From: Ruminococcus sp.
GTDB taxonomy: Bacteria; Bacillota; Clostridia; Oscillospirales; Acutalibacteraceae
Direction of reading: 5' to 3'
NCBI GenBank assembly: GCA_022510945.1
Contig: JAFLSK010000009.1
Location: 1 to 51,233 of the forward strand
Length of the DNA: 51,233 nucleotides
Shown: positions 39,652 through 49,035 of the stretch, in pieces
How the letters are laid out: the number at the start of each line of letters is the position of its first letter
Numbering within the stretch: the stretch's first letter is position 1
Made by a program: the position numbers and the translations under genes
Notes under the pieces: generated by a model
What the model was told of the DNA's origin: nothing
Seen by the model: only the letters and a program-made list of their open reading frames with translations
Databases searched by the model: none

Positions 39652-39851
39652 ATGAAAGGCCTCCTTTTATATAATATTTAAATCTTCAAGATAAATCACA
39701 AAATATCTTTAGTTAATTATATCATTTCATAATCTTTATAGCAATTGTTAACGTGTATAAAGAATCGGAAACCAATTAATCAAAACTGCACAAAAAACAT
39801 TTACAAATTTGTGAACAGCTTACTTGTCAGAAAAATAACAAAACGATTAAA

Positions 39852-39878
39852 GGGAAGGCGGTCGCCTTCCCTATTTTT
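39852..39878. terminator. Second hairpin downstream of ppdK
   Basis: GGGAAGGC / GCCTTCCC stem with a 4-base loop; on the plus strand TATTTTTG follows. It may be a back-up terminator or serve unseen plus-strand transcription. Confidence 0.55.
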
Positions 39879-39884
39879 GCATAC

Positions 39885-39918
39885 TATAAAGAAAAGGCTC
39901 GGATTGCTCCGAGCCTTT
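39885..39918 (-). terminator. Terminator of ppdK
   Basis: Minus strand AAAGGCTCGG / CCGAGCCTTTT with a 6-base loop and a CTTT tail, 31 bp after the ppdK stop. Confidence 0.85.
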
Positions 39919-39948
39919 GTAGGTTTATTAATGTTTATCTGCTTACTA

Positions 39949-42579
39949 TTACTTGCTTTCAGCGATTGCAGCCTGAGCAGCAGCGAGGCGAGCAATCGGA
40001 ACACGGAACGGTGAGCAGGATACATAGTCAAGACCAATCTTGTGGCAGAACTCAACGGAGGAAGGATCGCCGCCGTGCTCACCGCAGATACCGCAGTGGA
40101 GCGAAGGACGAGTAGCCTTACCAAGCTTGAGAGCTGTCTCCATAAGCTTACCAACGCCGTTCTGGTCAAGCTTAGCGAACGGATCGTTCTCGAAGATTTT
40201 AGCGTCGTAGTAAGCGTCGAGGAACTTGCCTGCGTCGTCACGGCTGAAGCCGAATGTCATCTGAGTAAGGTCGTTAGTACCGAAGCAGAAGAACTCAGCC
40301 TCTGTAGCGATTTCGTCAGCTGTAAGAGCAGCACGAGGAATCTCGATCATTGTACCAACCTCGTACTTGAGGTCAGCGCCTGCAGCAGCGATTTCAGCGT
40401 CAGCAGTCTCAACAACTACCTTCTTAACATACTTGAGCTCCTTGATGTCGCCAACGAGCGGAATCATAATCTCGGGCTCTACTGTCCAATCGGGGTGAGC
40501 CTTAGCAACATTGATAGCTGCGCGGATAACAGCGCTTGTCTGCATCTTAGCAATCTCAGGATATGTTACTGCGAGACGGCAGCCACGGTGACCCATCATC
40601 GGGTTGAACTCGTGGAGGCTGTCGATGATAGCCTTAATCTGCTCAACTGTCTTACCCTGTGCGTCAGCGAGCTTCTTGATGTCCTCGTCAGTTGTAGGAA
40701 CGAACTCGTGAAGCGGCGGGTCTAAGAAACGGATTGTTACGGGGTTGCCCTCGAGAGCCTCGTAAAGAGCCTCGAAGTCGCCCTGCTGTACGGGAAGAAT
40801 CTTAGCGAGAGCAGCTTCTCTCTCCTCTACTGTGTCAGCGCAAATCATCTCACGGAAAGCGTCAATTCTGTCGCCCTCGAAGAACATATGCTCTGTACGG
40901 CAGAGACCGATACCCTCAGCGCCGAGCTCACGAGCCTTCTTAGCGTCAGCAGGTGTGTCAGCGTTTGTTCTTACCTTAAGTGTTCTATACTTATCTGCCC
41001 ACGCCATAATTCTGCCGAACTCACCGGCGATTGTAGCGTCAACAGTCGGGATAGCACCGTCATAGATGTTACCTGTTGTACCGTCGAAGGAGATTACGTC
41101 ACCCTCGTGATACTCTTTGCCTGCGAGTGTAAACTTCTTGTTATCCTCGTCCATAATGATTGCAGAGCAACCGGATACGCAGCAAACACCCATACCGCGA
41201 GCAACAACTGCTGCGTGAGATGTCATACCGCCGCGAGCTGTGAGGATACCCTGAGAAGCCTTCATACCCTCGATATCCTCAGGTGAAGTCTCAAGACGTA
41301 CGAGAACAACCTTCTCGCCTCTGTCAGCCCACTCCTTAGCGTCGTCAGCTGTGAATACAATCTTACCGCAAGCAGCGCCAGGAGCAGCAGCGAGAGCCTT
41401 AGCGATAGGCTCAGCCTTCTTAACTGCCTCAGCATCGAACTGCGGGTGGAGAAGTGAATCAAGGTTACGCGGGTCAATCATAGCAACAGCCTGCTGCTCG
41501 GAAATCATACCCTCGTCAACGAGGTCACAAGCAATCTTAAGAGCAGCCTTAGCTGTTCTCTTACCGTTACGGGTCTGGAGCATATAGAGCTTCTTATCTT
41601 CGATAGTGAACTCCATATCCTGCATATCTCTGTAGTGATCCTCGAGCTTATTGCAGATACCTACGAACTGGTCGTAAACCTCAGGCATAACCTCCTGAAG
41701 CTGAGCAATCGGCTGAGGTGTACGAACACCTGCAACAACGTCCTCGCCCTGAGCGTTCATAAGGAACTCACCCATAAGCTTCTTCTCACCTGTAGCAGGG
41801 TTACGGGTAAATGCAACACCTGTACCGGATGTGTCGCCCATGTTACCGAATGCCATCATCTGTACGTTAACAGCGGTACCCCAGGAATAAGGAATATCGT
41901 TGTCACGACGGTATACGTTTGCACGGGGGTTGTCCCAAGAACGGAATACAGCCTTGATAGCCTCGAGGAGCTGCTCCTTCGGATCTGTCGGGAAGTCTGC
42001 GCCGATCTTGTCTTTATATTCAGCCTTGAACTGGTTAGCGAGCTCCTTGAGGTCGTCAGCTGTAAGCTCAACGTCCTGAGTTACGCCCTTCTCAGCCTTC
42101 ATCTTATCGATGAGCTCCTCGAAGTATTTCTTACCAACTTCCATAACAACGTCGGAGAACATCTGGATAAATCTTCTGTAGCAGTCCCAAGCCCAACGCG
42201 GGTTGCCGGACTTCTTAGCCATTACGTCAACAACTTCCTCGTTAAGACCGAGGTTGAGGATTGTGTCCATCATACCCGGCATGGAAGCGCGAGCGCCTGA
42301 ACGTACGGATACGAGAAGCGGATTCTCCTTATCGCCGAACTTCTTGCCGGTGATTTCTTCCATCTTCTCGATGTGCTCCATAATCTGGCCCATGATTTCG
42401 TCGTTAATCTGTCTGCCGTCCTCGTAGTACTGAGTACAAGCCTCAGTAGATACTGTAAAGCCCTGAGGAACAGGAAGACCTAACTTTGTCATCTCAGCCA
42501 GGTTTGCACCCTTACCGCCGAGAAGTTCACGCATTGAAGCGTCACCTTCAGTAAACAAATAAACCCATTTGTTTGCCAT
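39949..42579 (-). CDS. ppdK: Pyruvate, phosphate dikinase
   Basis: This 876-residue enzyme interconverts pyruvate, ATP and phosphate with PEP, AMP and PPi, a key glycolysis or gluconeogenesis step in many gut anaerobes. The N-terminal ATP-grasp domain starts with KWVYLFTEGDASMRELLGGKGANLAEM and has VSVRSGARASMPGMMDTILNLG. The phosphohistidine is in GGMTSHAAVVARGMG (about residue 455). The TIM barrel ends with LHCGICGEHGGDP, holding the catalytic Cys. AGGAGGT precedes the ATG. It is a single-gene unit. Confidence 0.97.
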   Translation of the reverse strand: MANKWVYLFTEGDASMRELLGGKGANLAEMTKLGLPVPQGFTVSTEACTQYYEDGRQINDEIMGQIMEHIEKMEEITGKKFGDKENPLLVSVRSGARASMPGMMDTILNLGLNEEVVDVMAKKSGNPRWAWDCYRRFIQMFSDVVMEVGKKYFEELIDKMKAEKGVTQDVELTADDLKELANQFKAEYKDKIGADFPTDPKEQLLEAIKAVFRSWDNPRANVYRRDNDIPYSWGTAVNVQMMAFGNMGDTSGTGVAFTRNPATGEKKLMGEFLMNAQGEDVVAGVRTPQPIAQLQEVMPEVYDQFVGICNKLEDHYRDMQDMEFTIEDKKLYMLQTRNGKRTAKAALKIACDLVDEGMISEQQAVAMIDPRNLDSLLHPQFDAEAVKKAEPIAKALAAAPGAACGKIVFTADDAKEWADRGEKVVLVRLETSPEDIEGMKASQGILTARGGMTSHAAVVARGMGVCCVSGCSAIIMDEDNKKFTLAGKEYHEGDVISFDGTTGNIYDGAIPTVDATIAGEFGRIMAWADKYRTLKVRTNADTPADAKKARELGAEGIGLCRTEHMFFEGDRIDAFREMICADTVEEREAALAKILPVQQGDFEALYEALEGNPVTIRFLDPPLHEFVPTTDEDIKKLADAQGKTVEQIKAIIDSLHEFNPMMGHRGCRLAVTYPEIAKMQTSAVIRAAINVAKAHPDWTVEPEIMIPLVGDIKELKYVKKVVVETADAEIAAAGADLKYEVGTMIEIPRAALTADEIATEAEFFCFGTNDLTQMTFGFSRDDAGKFLDAYYDAKIFENDPFAKLDQNGVGKLMETALKLGKATRPSLHCGICGEHGGDPSSVEFCHKIGLDYVSCSPFRVPIARLAAAQAAIAESK

Positions 42580-42870
42580 TGGAATTACCTCCTAAAAATA
42601 AGTAATTATTAGATGCGGCCCAAAGAGCCGCACCGACTCAACAGTCTAACGTATATTATAACAAACAAATCCAAAAAATGGAATAAGAAAATAAAAAAAT
42701 TTGCAATAAATGTTTGTGAAAATTTACAAATATTATGTATAAAACAAATAAAATAAAATTTTTTTACAAATTTATCTTGAAAATTCAACAATCTATGCGA
42801 TAATATACTTATCTGTTATATTATTTATTAAGTTTTTTGTCGGTTTGTTTTCAACCGGCCGGAGGACACA
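42580..42870. other. Divergent intergenic region between ppdK and glmU
   Basis: This 291-bp AT-rich region holds a GTGCGGC / GCCGCAT-type hairpin (about 42613-42634) in the probable ppdK leader, and a minus-strand TATAAT at about 42654-42659 as a likely ppdK -10. A TATAATA is also near 42799, where a glmU -10 could be. I see no gene. Confidence 0.45.
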
Positions 42871-43620
42871 ATGAGTAAATGTGCGGTTATACTCGCCGGC
42901 GGCGAGGGTAAAAGAATGAAAATGAACAAACCGAAACCTCTTGCCGAGGTTTTGGGCGAGCCGATGCTTAAGTGGGTGGTTAATTCCGTCAGACGTGCGG
43001 GGATTGACAACATCTGCATTGTTAAAGGATTCGGTAAGGAGTACATCGAGGAATTTGTCGAAACTCTCGAATTTCCTGTCGAGACTGTTTTTCAGGCAGA
43101 AAGGCTCGGTACCGGTCACGCAGTTATGCAGGCTAAGGATTTTCTGAAAAACAGCGGCGGCAGCGTGGTTATCCTCAACGGAGACGCTCCGTTTATGGAC
43201 AGCGAAACTATTCTGAATTCCTATAAGTATCACACAGAGCAGAATAACGCGGCGACGGTTATCTCGGCAAAGGTCGATGACCCGACAGGCTACGGACGAA
43301 TTGTTCGAAACGAAAACGGCGACGTGGTCGCTATTGTTGAGCAGAAGGACGCTGACGAAAAGACCGCTGCGATAAACGAGGTTAACTCGGGCGGATTCTG
43401 GTTCGACACGGAAAAGCTGCTTTCCGTGCTCGGCGAGATAAAGTCCGACAACAATGCGAAGGAGTACTACCTACCCGACGCGCTTAAACTTCTTTTAAAG
43501 AAAAATGAAAAAATCGGCGCGTTCACAGCGTCAAGCCCCGACACCGTACTCGGTGCAAACGATCCGAGCCAGCTTAAAGAGCTCGAAGAAATCGCAATAA
43601 ATCAAGGATATAATTGTTAA
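42871..43620 (+). CDS. GlmU-type uridyltransferase, lacking the acetyltransferase domain
   Basis: This 249-residue nucleotidyltransferase has the N-terminal loop LAGGEGKRMKMNKPKPL (Lys replaces the usual Thr before Arg15), RLGTGHAVMQA, NGDAPF, GYGRIVR and EVNSGGFWF. These match the uridyltransferase half of GlmU, which makes UDP-GlcNAc. The usual left-handed beta-helix acetyltransferase half (about 220 further residues) is missing; the protein ends at GANDPSQLKELEEIA, the domain boundary. The glmU-prs-pth-mfd order supports orthology with GlmU. The stop is followed at once by the 128-bp repeat. Confidence 0.85.
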   Translation: MSKCAVILAGGEGKRMKMNKPKPLAEVLGEPMLKWVVNSVRRAGIDNICIVKGFGKEYIEEFVETLEFPVETVFQAERLGTGHAVMQAKDFLKNSGGSVVILNGDAPFMDSETILNSYKYHTEQNNAATVISAKVDDPTGYGRIVRNENGDVVAIVEQKDADEKTAAINEVNSGGFWFDTEKLLSVLGEIKSDNNAKEYYLPDALKLLLKKNEKIGAFTASSPDTVLGANDPSQLKELEEIAINQGYNC

Positions 43621-43622
43621 AA

Positions 43623-43750
43623 GAAAAGCCGAGGTCTCGAGCCTTAAAATAGCGACCGACGACAACTAATTTGTGAAGCAATCTTGATTGCGTAACAAAT
43701 TTGGGGAGTTGTAGCTATTTTAAGAGATGCGAGAGGCAACGAGGCTGGAC
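43623..43750 (+). repeat. 128-bp structured repeat, copy A (between glmU and prs)
   Basis: It matches minus-strand 21173-21300 without gaps, about 85% by eye. Nested stems are CTTAAAATAGC / GCTATTTTAAG (11 bp), ACAAC / GTTGT, AATTTGT / ACAAATT and CAATC / GATTG, with an outer TCTCG / CGAGA. It starts 3 bp after the glmU stop and ends 36 bp before prs, so it would be in the prs 5' UTR. Confidence 0.85.
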
Positions 43751-43785
43751 AACATATAGCAATTAAAGGTTAAGGAGAAATCAAA

Positions 43786-44745
43786 ATGAACTTTCACGGA
43801 AAAGACATCAAAATCTTTACAGGCAGCTCAAACGTTGAGGTTGCTCAGGGAATCGCAGGTTGCTTAGGACTTCCGCTCGGCAAGTCCACCTGTCAGAAGT
43901 TCTCTGACGGCGAAATCTCTGTTTCCATTAACGAATCCGTTCGTGGTTCGGAGTGCTTTATCGTACAGTCCACCTGCACACCCGTAAACGACAACCTTAT
44001 GGAAATGCTCATTATGATTGACGCGATGAAGAGAGCGTCGGCTGCGAGAATCACAGCGGTTATGCCGTACTTCGGCTATGCGCGTCAGGACAGAAAAGCT
44101 AAACCCCGTGATCCGATTTCCTCAAAGCTGTGCGCGGATATCATAACTGCCGCAGGCGCAGACAGACTCCTCACAATGGATCTCCACGCTAACCAGATTC
44201 AGGGCTTCTTCAACATTCCTGTTGACCACCTCAGAGGTGCGGGAATCCTCGCTGACCATATGAAGCAGAAGGTCGGCGACAACGCTGACGAGTACGTTGT
44301 AGTATCCCCTGACCTCGGCTCTGTTACACGCGCAAGAAACTTCGCAAGCAAAATCGGTACATCTCTCGCAATCATTGACAAGAGACGTCCGAAGGCGAAT
44401 GTTTCCGAGGTTATGAACGTAATCGGCGACGTTAAGGGCAAGAAGGTTATCATTCTCGACGATATGATTGACACAGCGGGCACACTGTGCAACGGTGCGA
44501 AGGCTATTATGGAAATCGGCGGCGCGACTGAGGTTTACGCTTGCGCTACTCACGCGGTGCTCTCAGGCCCTGCTATCGAGAGAATCCAGAACTCCGTAAT
44601 CAAGGAACTCGTTCTGCTCGATACCGTTCCGCTCACAGAGGAGAAGAAAATCGACAAATTTACTGTTCTCCCGACTGCGCCTGTATTTGCTGAGGCTATC
44701 GCTCGTATCTACAACGACAAGCCGTTTACAGCTGCTTTCGACTAA
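43786..44745 (+). CDS. prs: Ribose-phosphate pyrophosphokinase
   Basis: This 319-residue enzyme makes PRPP for nucleotide, His and Trp synthesis. Motifs: KFSDGEISVSINESVRG, PYFGYARQDRK, MDLHANQIQGFF and the PRPP loop VIILDDMIDTAGTL. TAAGGAG provides the RBS. The full-length housekeeping protein follows glmU in the canonical order. Confidence 0.97.
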   Translation: MNFHGKDIKIFTGSSNVEVAQGIAGCLGLPLGKSTCQKFSDGEISVSINESVRGSECFIVQSTCTPVNDNLMEMLIMIDAMKRASAARITAVMPYFGYARQDRKAKPRDPISSKLCADIITAAGADRLLTMDLHANQIQGFFNIPVDHLRGAGILADHMKQKVGDNADEYVVVSPDLGSVTRARNFASKIGTSLAIIDKRRPKANVSEVMNVIGDVKGKKVIILDDMIDTAGTLCNGAKAIMEIGGATEVYACATHAVLSGPAIERIQNSVIKELVLLDTVPLTEEKKIDKFTVLPTAPVFAEAIARIYNDKPFTAAFD

Positions 44746-44772
44746 ACCATACACTACATAAATAAATACACG

Positions 44773-44797
44773 GGGGTACGGCGACGTATCCCCTTTT
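44773..44797 (+). terminator. Possible terminator between prs and pth
   Basis: GGGGGTACG / CGTATCCCC, 8 of 9 bases paired, GCGA loop, then TTTT. It may reduce read-through from prs. Confidence 0.55.
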
Positions 44798-44844
44798 GGT
44801 CGATTTTATCGGTATAATTTTTAAATAATTTTCGGAGTACTATT

Positions 44845-45447
44845 ATGTTCGGAAAAGCTAAGAAAACATTCTCTAACAATTCAATAGAATTTCTCGTTGT
44901 GGGGCTCGGAAATCCCGACCGCAAGTACGAAAACACACGTCACAACGCGGGCTTTATGATGCTCGATTATATCGCCGACAAGTTTGGCGCGCGCGTTAAC
45001 CGCGTAAAGTTCAAGTCGACAGTCGGCGAGGGTCGCATAGGAACGCACAGAGTGCTTTTTATGAAGCCCTCGACATATATGAACAACAGCGGCGAAGCGG
45101 TCGTTGAGGCTATGAATTTCTACAAAATACCCGCCGAAAATGTTGTAGTATTATTAGATGACATCAACCTCGACGTCGGCAAAATGCGCATACGCTCAAA
45201 GGGCAGCGACGGCGGTCAGAATGGTATGAAGAACATCATTTACTTAAGCGGCAGCGACAAATTTCCGAGGGTCAAAATCGGCATAGGCAACAAGCCGAAT
45301 CCGAACTACGATCTTGCCGCGTGGGTACTCTCGAAGTTTACGAATGACGAGCTTAAAACGCTTGAGAAAATCGGCGAGAACACTGCCGAGGCGGTACAGC
45401 TTATACTCGACGGAAAAACTCAGGAAGCTATGAACAGGTTTAACTAA
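44845..45447 (+). CDS. pth: Peptidyl-tRNA hydrolase
   Basis: This 200-residue enzyme frees tRNA from drop-off peptidyl-tRNA. VVGLGNPDRKYENTRHNAGF holds the catalytic His33. FMKPSTYMNNSGEAV, LLDDINLDVGKMRIR and GSDGGQNGMKNI complete the active site. The N-terminus has about 14 extra residues before the VVGLGNP strand; no better start is seen. Its stop overlaps the mfd start by one base (TAATG). Confidence 0.95.
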   Translation: MFGKAKKTFSNNSIEFLVVGLGNPDRKYENTRHNAGFMMLDYIADKFGARVNRVKFKSTVGEGRIGTHRVLFMKPSTYMNNSGEAVVEAMNFYKIPAENVVVLLDDINLDVGKMRIRSKGSDGGQNGMKNIIYLSGSDKFPRVKIGIGNKPNPNYDLAAWVLSKFTNDELKTLEKIGENTAEAVQLILDGKTQEAMNRFN

Positions 45448-48400
45448 TGAAATTTCTGACGGATATTCTCAGCCGTTCCGACAGCTTTCGGACGGTTGAC
45501 AAGGCTCTCAGACCGGGCGCGAGCGTTTGTGCCACCGGTCTTACTGAAATTCACAAGGCAAATATTATATATGCGCTCTGCCGTTTACGAAACGTCAGGG
45601 CCTTTTGTGTTGCGCCCGACGAGCAGAAGGCACAGACCCTCGTCAACGACCTGTGCTCTATGGGACTACGCGCGCTCTTCTACCCTGCGCGCGACTTTAT
45701 ATTCCGCGAGGTGAGCGGAAAATCGCGCGAATTTGAACATCAGCGATTAAACGTGCTTTATAAAATGCTCAGCGGAGAGTACGATGTGGTTGTTGCGTGT
45801 ATGGACGCGGCGGCGCAGTACACAATCCCCGAGGAAAACCTCAGAAACGCTATCCTAAATATAAAGGTCGGCACGGAGATTTCGACGGAGAGGTGCGTGC
45901 GTGCGCTCACTCTGCTCGGGTATCAGCGGTTCGACCAGGTTGACGGCAAGGGACAGTTCTCGCTCAGGGGCGGAATACTCGACTTCTTTATGCCGGACGC
46001 GGAGAATCCCGTCAGGGCTGAGTTCTGGGGCGATGAAATCACCGACCTCAACTACTTCGACGTAGAAACTCAGCGCAGAATCGAAAAAGCTGAGGAAATC
46101 ATACTCACACCGTCGGCGGAAATTATCTTTGAAAACAATGATGAGTTAGCCGATAAAATCGTGAAAAAGGCGAACCTTCTGCGCGGCAAGAATCAGCAGA
46201 CCGCGAAAGAACTGCTTTTAAGCGAGGCGGACAAAATCAGAGCGGGTGTGAGCATTTCGTCTATAGACAAGTTTATCGGCGTTGTGTACGAAAAACCCGC
46301 AACGCTTTTAGACTATATCGACAAAAACGGACTTGTGTTCGTCAGCGAATACGGAAACATTAAGGAGCGCGCGAAGGCGCAGGAGTTCCAATTCAACGAC
46401 AGCCTCGTTGATTACTTTAAGGACAGCACGCTGTGCAGAGGTTTTGAGACCTATTCGCGCGATTTTAATTCTTGTATGGAATTAATCCATAAATTCCCCG
46501 CATTATATATGAACCTTTTCGCGAGTACAAGCTATGATTTCCCGCTGACGGAGCTTGTTTCATTTTCGGCAAAACAGCTCGGTCTTTGGAACGGCTCGAT
46601 GAAGTATCTTACCGACGACCTCGACAACTACGACGAGACGGGATACACCCTCGTAATCCTCGCCGGAACGGAAAAGAGTGCGAAAAATCTCGCTGAAAAT
46701 CTACAAAAGGAAAACTATCCCGCACAGCTTATCACCGATATAGAAAAACTACCCGAAAAAGGCTTGTATATTATGTCGGGTGCATTATCCGCAGGCTTTG
46801 AATTCCCCGATATTAAGTTTGCGCTGATAAGTCAGGGACTTTCGACCGGATACAAGCCTAAGAAAAGCAGGCGCGCACGCGCTAAAAACGGACAGGAAAT
46901 CTACAGTCTCTCCGAATTGAACAAAGGCGACTACGTTGTTCACAGCACGCACGGAATCGGTATCTTCGGCGGGATACAGAAGATGAACGTACAGGGCGTG
47001 ACGAAGGATTATATACGCATCGAGTACGCTAAGGGCGACGTTCTGTATGTGCCGGTTACACAGCTTGATCTCGTTGCAAAATACATCGGACCGCGCGAGG
47101 ACAGCCGCGTAAAGCTGAACAGACTCGGCAGTACAGAATGGCAGAAAACAAAGAGCCGCGTCAGAAGTTCGGTCAAGGATATCGCAAAGGAGCTCACGGA
47201 GCTTTATGCTCAACGTATGCGTTCGAAGGGCTTTGCGTTCTCGGGCGACACACCGTGGCAGAGGGATTTCGAGGTCAAGTTCGAATACGAGGAAACAGCC
47301 GACCAGCTGCGCTGTGCCGACGAAATCCGACACGATATGACGCGGATTCAGCCGATGGACAGACTTCTCTGCGGCGACGTTGGCTTCGGCAAAACGGAAG
47401 TTGCGCTCAGGGCGGCATTCCGCTGTATAAGCGACTCCAAGCAATGCGCTCTCCTCTGCCCCACCACCATATTAGCGTGGCAGCACTATCAGACGGTGCT
47501 GCGCCGATTCGAGGGCTATCCGATAAGGGTGGAGCTGTTGTCGCGTTTTAGAACACCTAAACAGCAGCGCGAAATTATCACGAAGATTCAGTCGGGCGAA
47601 ATTGATATGGTAATCGGCACGCATAGGCTCGTGCAAAACGACGTGATTTTCCACGACCTCGGGCTTGCGATTATCGACGAGGAACAGCGCTTCGGTGTAA
47701 AACAAAAAGAGCGTTTTAAAGAACTACGCAAAAATATTGACGTTCTCACGCTCTCCGCAACGCCTATCCCGCGTACGCTGAATATGGCGATGAGCGGAAT
47801 ACGCGATATGTCTGTACTTGAGGAAGCTCCGCAGGACAGACACCCCGTACAGACCTATGTGCTTGAGCACGACAACGCCGTTATCAACGAGGCGATTCGC
47901 AAGGAAATCCGCCGCGGCGGTCAGGTTTTCTATCTCTACAACCGCACCGACACGATTGAGGCAAAAGCGAGCGCAATTCGTGAGGCTGTGCCTGACGCTA
48001 AAATTGCGGTTGCTCACGGACAGATGGACGAAAAAATGCTCTCCTCAATCTGGCGCGATATGCTCGAACAGGAAATCAACGTGCTCGTATGCACGACAAT
48101 AATAGAAACGGGGGTCGACCTACCGAACGCGAACACTCTCATAATCGAGAACGCCGACAGAATGGGACTGTCACAGCTTCACCAGCTGCGCGGCAGAGTC
48201 GGACGATCAAGCAGGCGCGCCTACGCATACCTCACCTATCCGGCGCACAAAATACTAACGGAGATTTCTACAAAGCGTCTTAATGCTATAAAAGAATTTA
48301 CCGAGTTCGGCTCGGGCTTTAAAATCGCTATGCGCGACCTCGAACTCAGAGGCGCTGGCAATATACTCGGCGCCCAGCAGCACGGACATATGGAGAATGT

Positions 48401-48902
48401 CGGATACGATATGTATCTAAAACTTCTCGCTGAGGCGGTACGAGAAGAAAAGGGCGAAGAAAATATTTCCTCGGAAATAGACTGCCTTATCGACGTAAAC
48501 GTCGAGGCTCACATTCCCGACGCATATATCGGCAACACCTCTCAGCGAATCGACGTATATCGCCGCATAGCGGACATCCGCACCGTCGCAGACAGCGAGG
48601 ACGTAAAGGACGAGTTAAGAGACCGATTCGGAGAAATTCCGCAGGAAGTGGTCGGACTCATCGACATCGCGCTGATTCGAAACACCGCAAACTCGCTCGG
48701 AATCTACGAAATCCGCCAGAGCGACACCGCGCTGCTGCTCTACGTCAAGAGCCTTCAAAGCGAAGGTACCGACAAGGTGCTACGTTCTCTCGGCAGACAG
48801 GCGTCCGTCAGCGCCGGCGCAAAACCGTATATCTCGGTAAAATTTCCGAAGGGTATGCCGATTTTAGACGTTATGAAAGCGACCTGCGCGAGGCTGCAAT
48901 AA
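45447..48902 (+). CDS. mfd: Transcription-repair coupling factor
   Basis: This 1151-residue ATPase removes stalled RNA polymerase at DNA damage and recruits UvrA. The UvrB-like N-terminal region spans about 1-300. The CarD-like RNA polymerase-interacting domain (about 490-560) has KGDYVVHSTHGIGIFGGI. The RecG-like motor holds LLCGDVGFGKTEVA (Walker A), IIDEEQRFGV (DEEQ box) and LRGRVGRSSRRAYAYL. The C-terminal TRCF domain ends at about 1150. It is coupled to pth, the common Firmicutes order. Confidence 0.97.
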   Translation: MKFLTDILSRSDSFRTVDKALRPGASVCATGLTEIHKANIIYALCRLRNVRAFCVAPDEQKAQTLVNDLCSMGLRALFYPARDFIFREVSGKSREFEHQRLNVLYKMLSGEYDVVVACMDAAAQYTIPEENLRNAILNIKVGTEISTERCVRALTLLGYQRFDQVDGKGQFSLRGGILDFFMPDAENPVRAEFWGDEITDLNYFDVETQRRIEKAEEIILTPSAEIIFENNDELADKIVKKANLLRGKNQQTAKELLLSEADKIRAGVSISSIDKFIGVVYEKPATLLDYIDKNGLVFVSEYGNIKERAKAQEFQFNDSLVDYFKDSTLCRGFETYSRDFNSCMELIHKFPALYMNLFASTSYDFPLTELVSFSAKQLGLWNGSMKYLTDDLDNYDETGYTLVILAGTEKSAKNLAENLQKENYPAQLITDIEKLPEKGLYIMSGALSAGFEFPDIKFALISQGLSTGYKPKKSRRARAKNGQEIYSLSELNKGDYVVHSTHGIGIFGGIQKMNVQGVTKDYIRIEYAKGDVLYVPVTQLDLVAKYIGPREDSRVKLNRLGSTEWQKTKSRVRSSVKDIAKELTELYAQRMRSKGFAFSGDTPWQRDFEVKFEYEETADQLRCADEIRHDMTRIQPMDRLLCGDVGFGKTEVALRAAFRCISDSKQCALLCPTTILAWQHYQTVLRRFEGYPIRVELLSRFRTPKQQREIITKIQSGEIDMVIGTHRLVQNDVIFHDLGLAIIDEEQRFGVKQKERFKELRKNIDVLTLSATPIPRTLNMAMSGIRDMSVLEEAPQDRHPVQTYVLEHDNAVINEAIRKEIRRGGQVFYLYNRTDTIEAKASAIREAVPDAKIAVAHGQMDEKMLSSIWRDMLEQEINVLVCTTIIETGVDLPNANTLIIENADRMGLSQLHQLRGRVGRSSRRAYAYLTYPAHKILTEISTKRLNAIKEFTEFGSGFKIAMRDLELRGAGNILGAQQHGHMENVGYDMYLKLLAEAVREEKGEENISSEIDCLIDVNVEAHIPDAYIGNTSQRIDVYRRIADIRTVADSEDVKDELRDRFGEIPQEVVGLIDIALIRNTANSLGIYEIRQSDTALLLYVKSLQSEGTDKVLRSLGRQASVSAGAKPYISVKFPKGMPILDVMKATCARLQ

Positions 48903-48950
48903 TTTATCAAAAATGTAACTAATATATCAGTATAAATTTGCCGAAAATTA

Positions 48951-48979
48951 TTTACTTTTATCGCTTTTTAATGTATAAT
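48951..48979 (+). promoter_or_regulatory. Probable promoter of the PrsA-like gene
   Basis: TTTACT (48951-48956), a 17 bp spacer and TATAAT (48974-48979), 56 bp before the start codon. Confidence 0.6.
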
Positions 48980-48988
48980 GATTTAGAA

Positions 48989-49006
48989 TGTACGATATTT
49001 CGTACA
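48989..49006. promoter_or_regulatory. Perfect palindrome at the presumed transcription start
   Basis: TGTACGATATTTCGTACA has 7-bp perfect arms around a TATT centre, starting 9 bp after the -10 of the PrsA-like gene. It may be a repressor site or a 5' UTR hairpin. No regulator can be named. Confidence 0.5.
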
Positions 49007-49035
49007 CTATTTTTCAGATAGGACGGTAATTAATT

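Noticed and set aside
39745..40014. 89-codon plus-strand frame downstream of ppdK
   Set aside because: No RBS, it spans two terminator hairpins and the 3' end of ppdK on the other strand.
40042..40725. 227-codon plus-strand open frame antisense to ppdK
   Set aside because: It lies wholly within ppdK, whose motifs are clear. Its composition is that of a shadow frame and it has no RBS.
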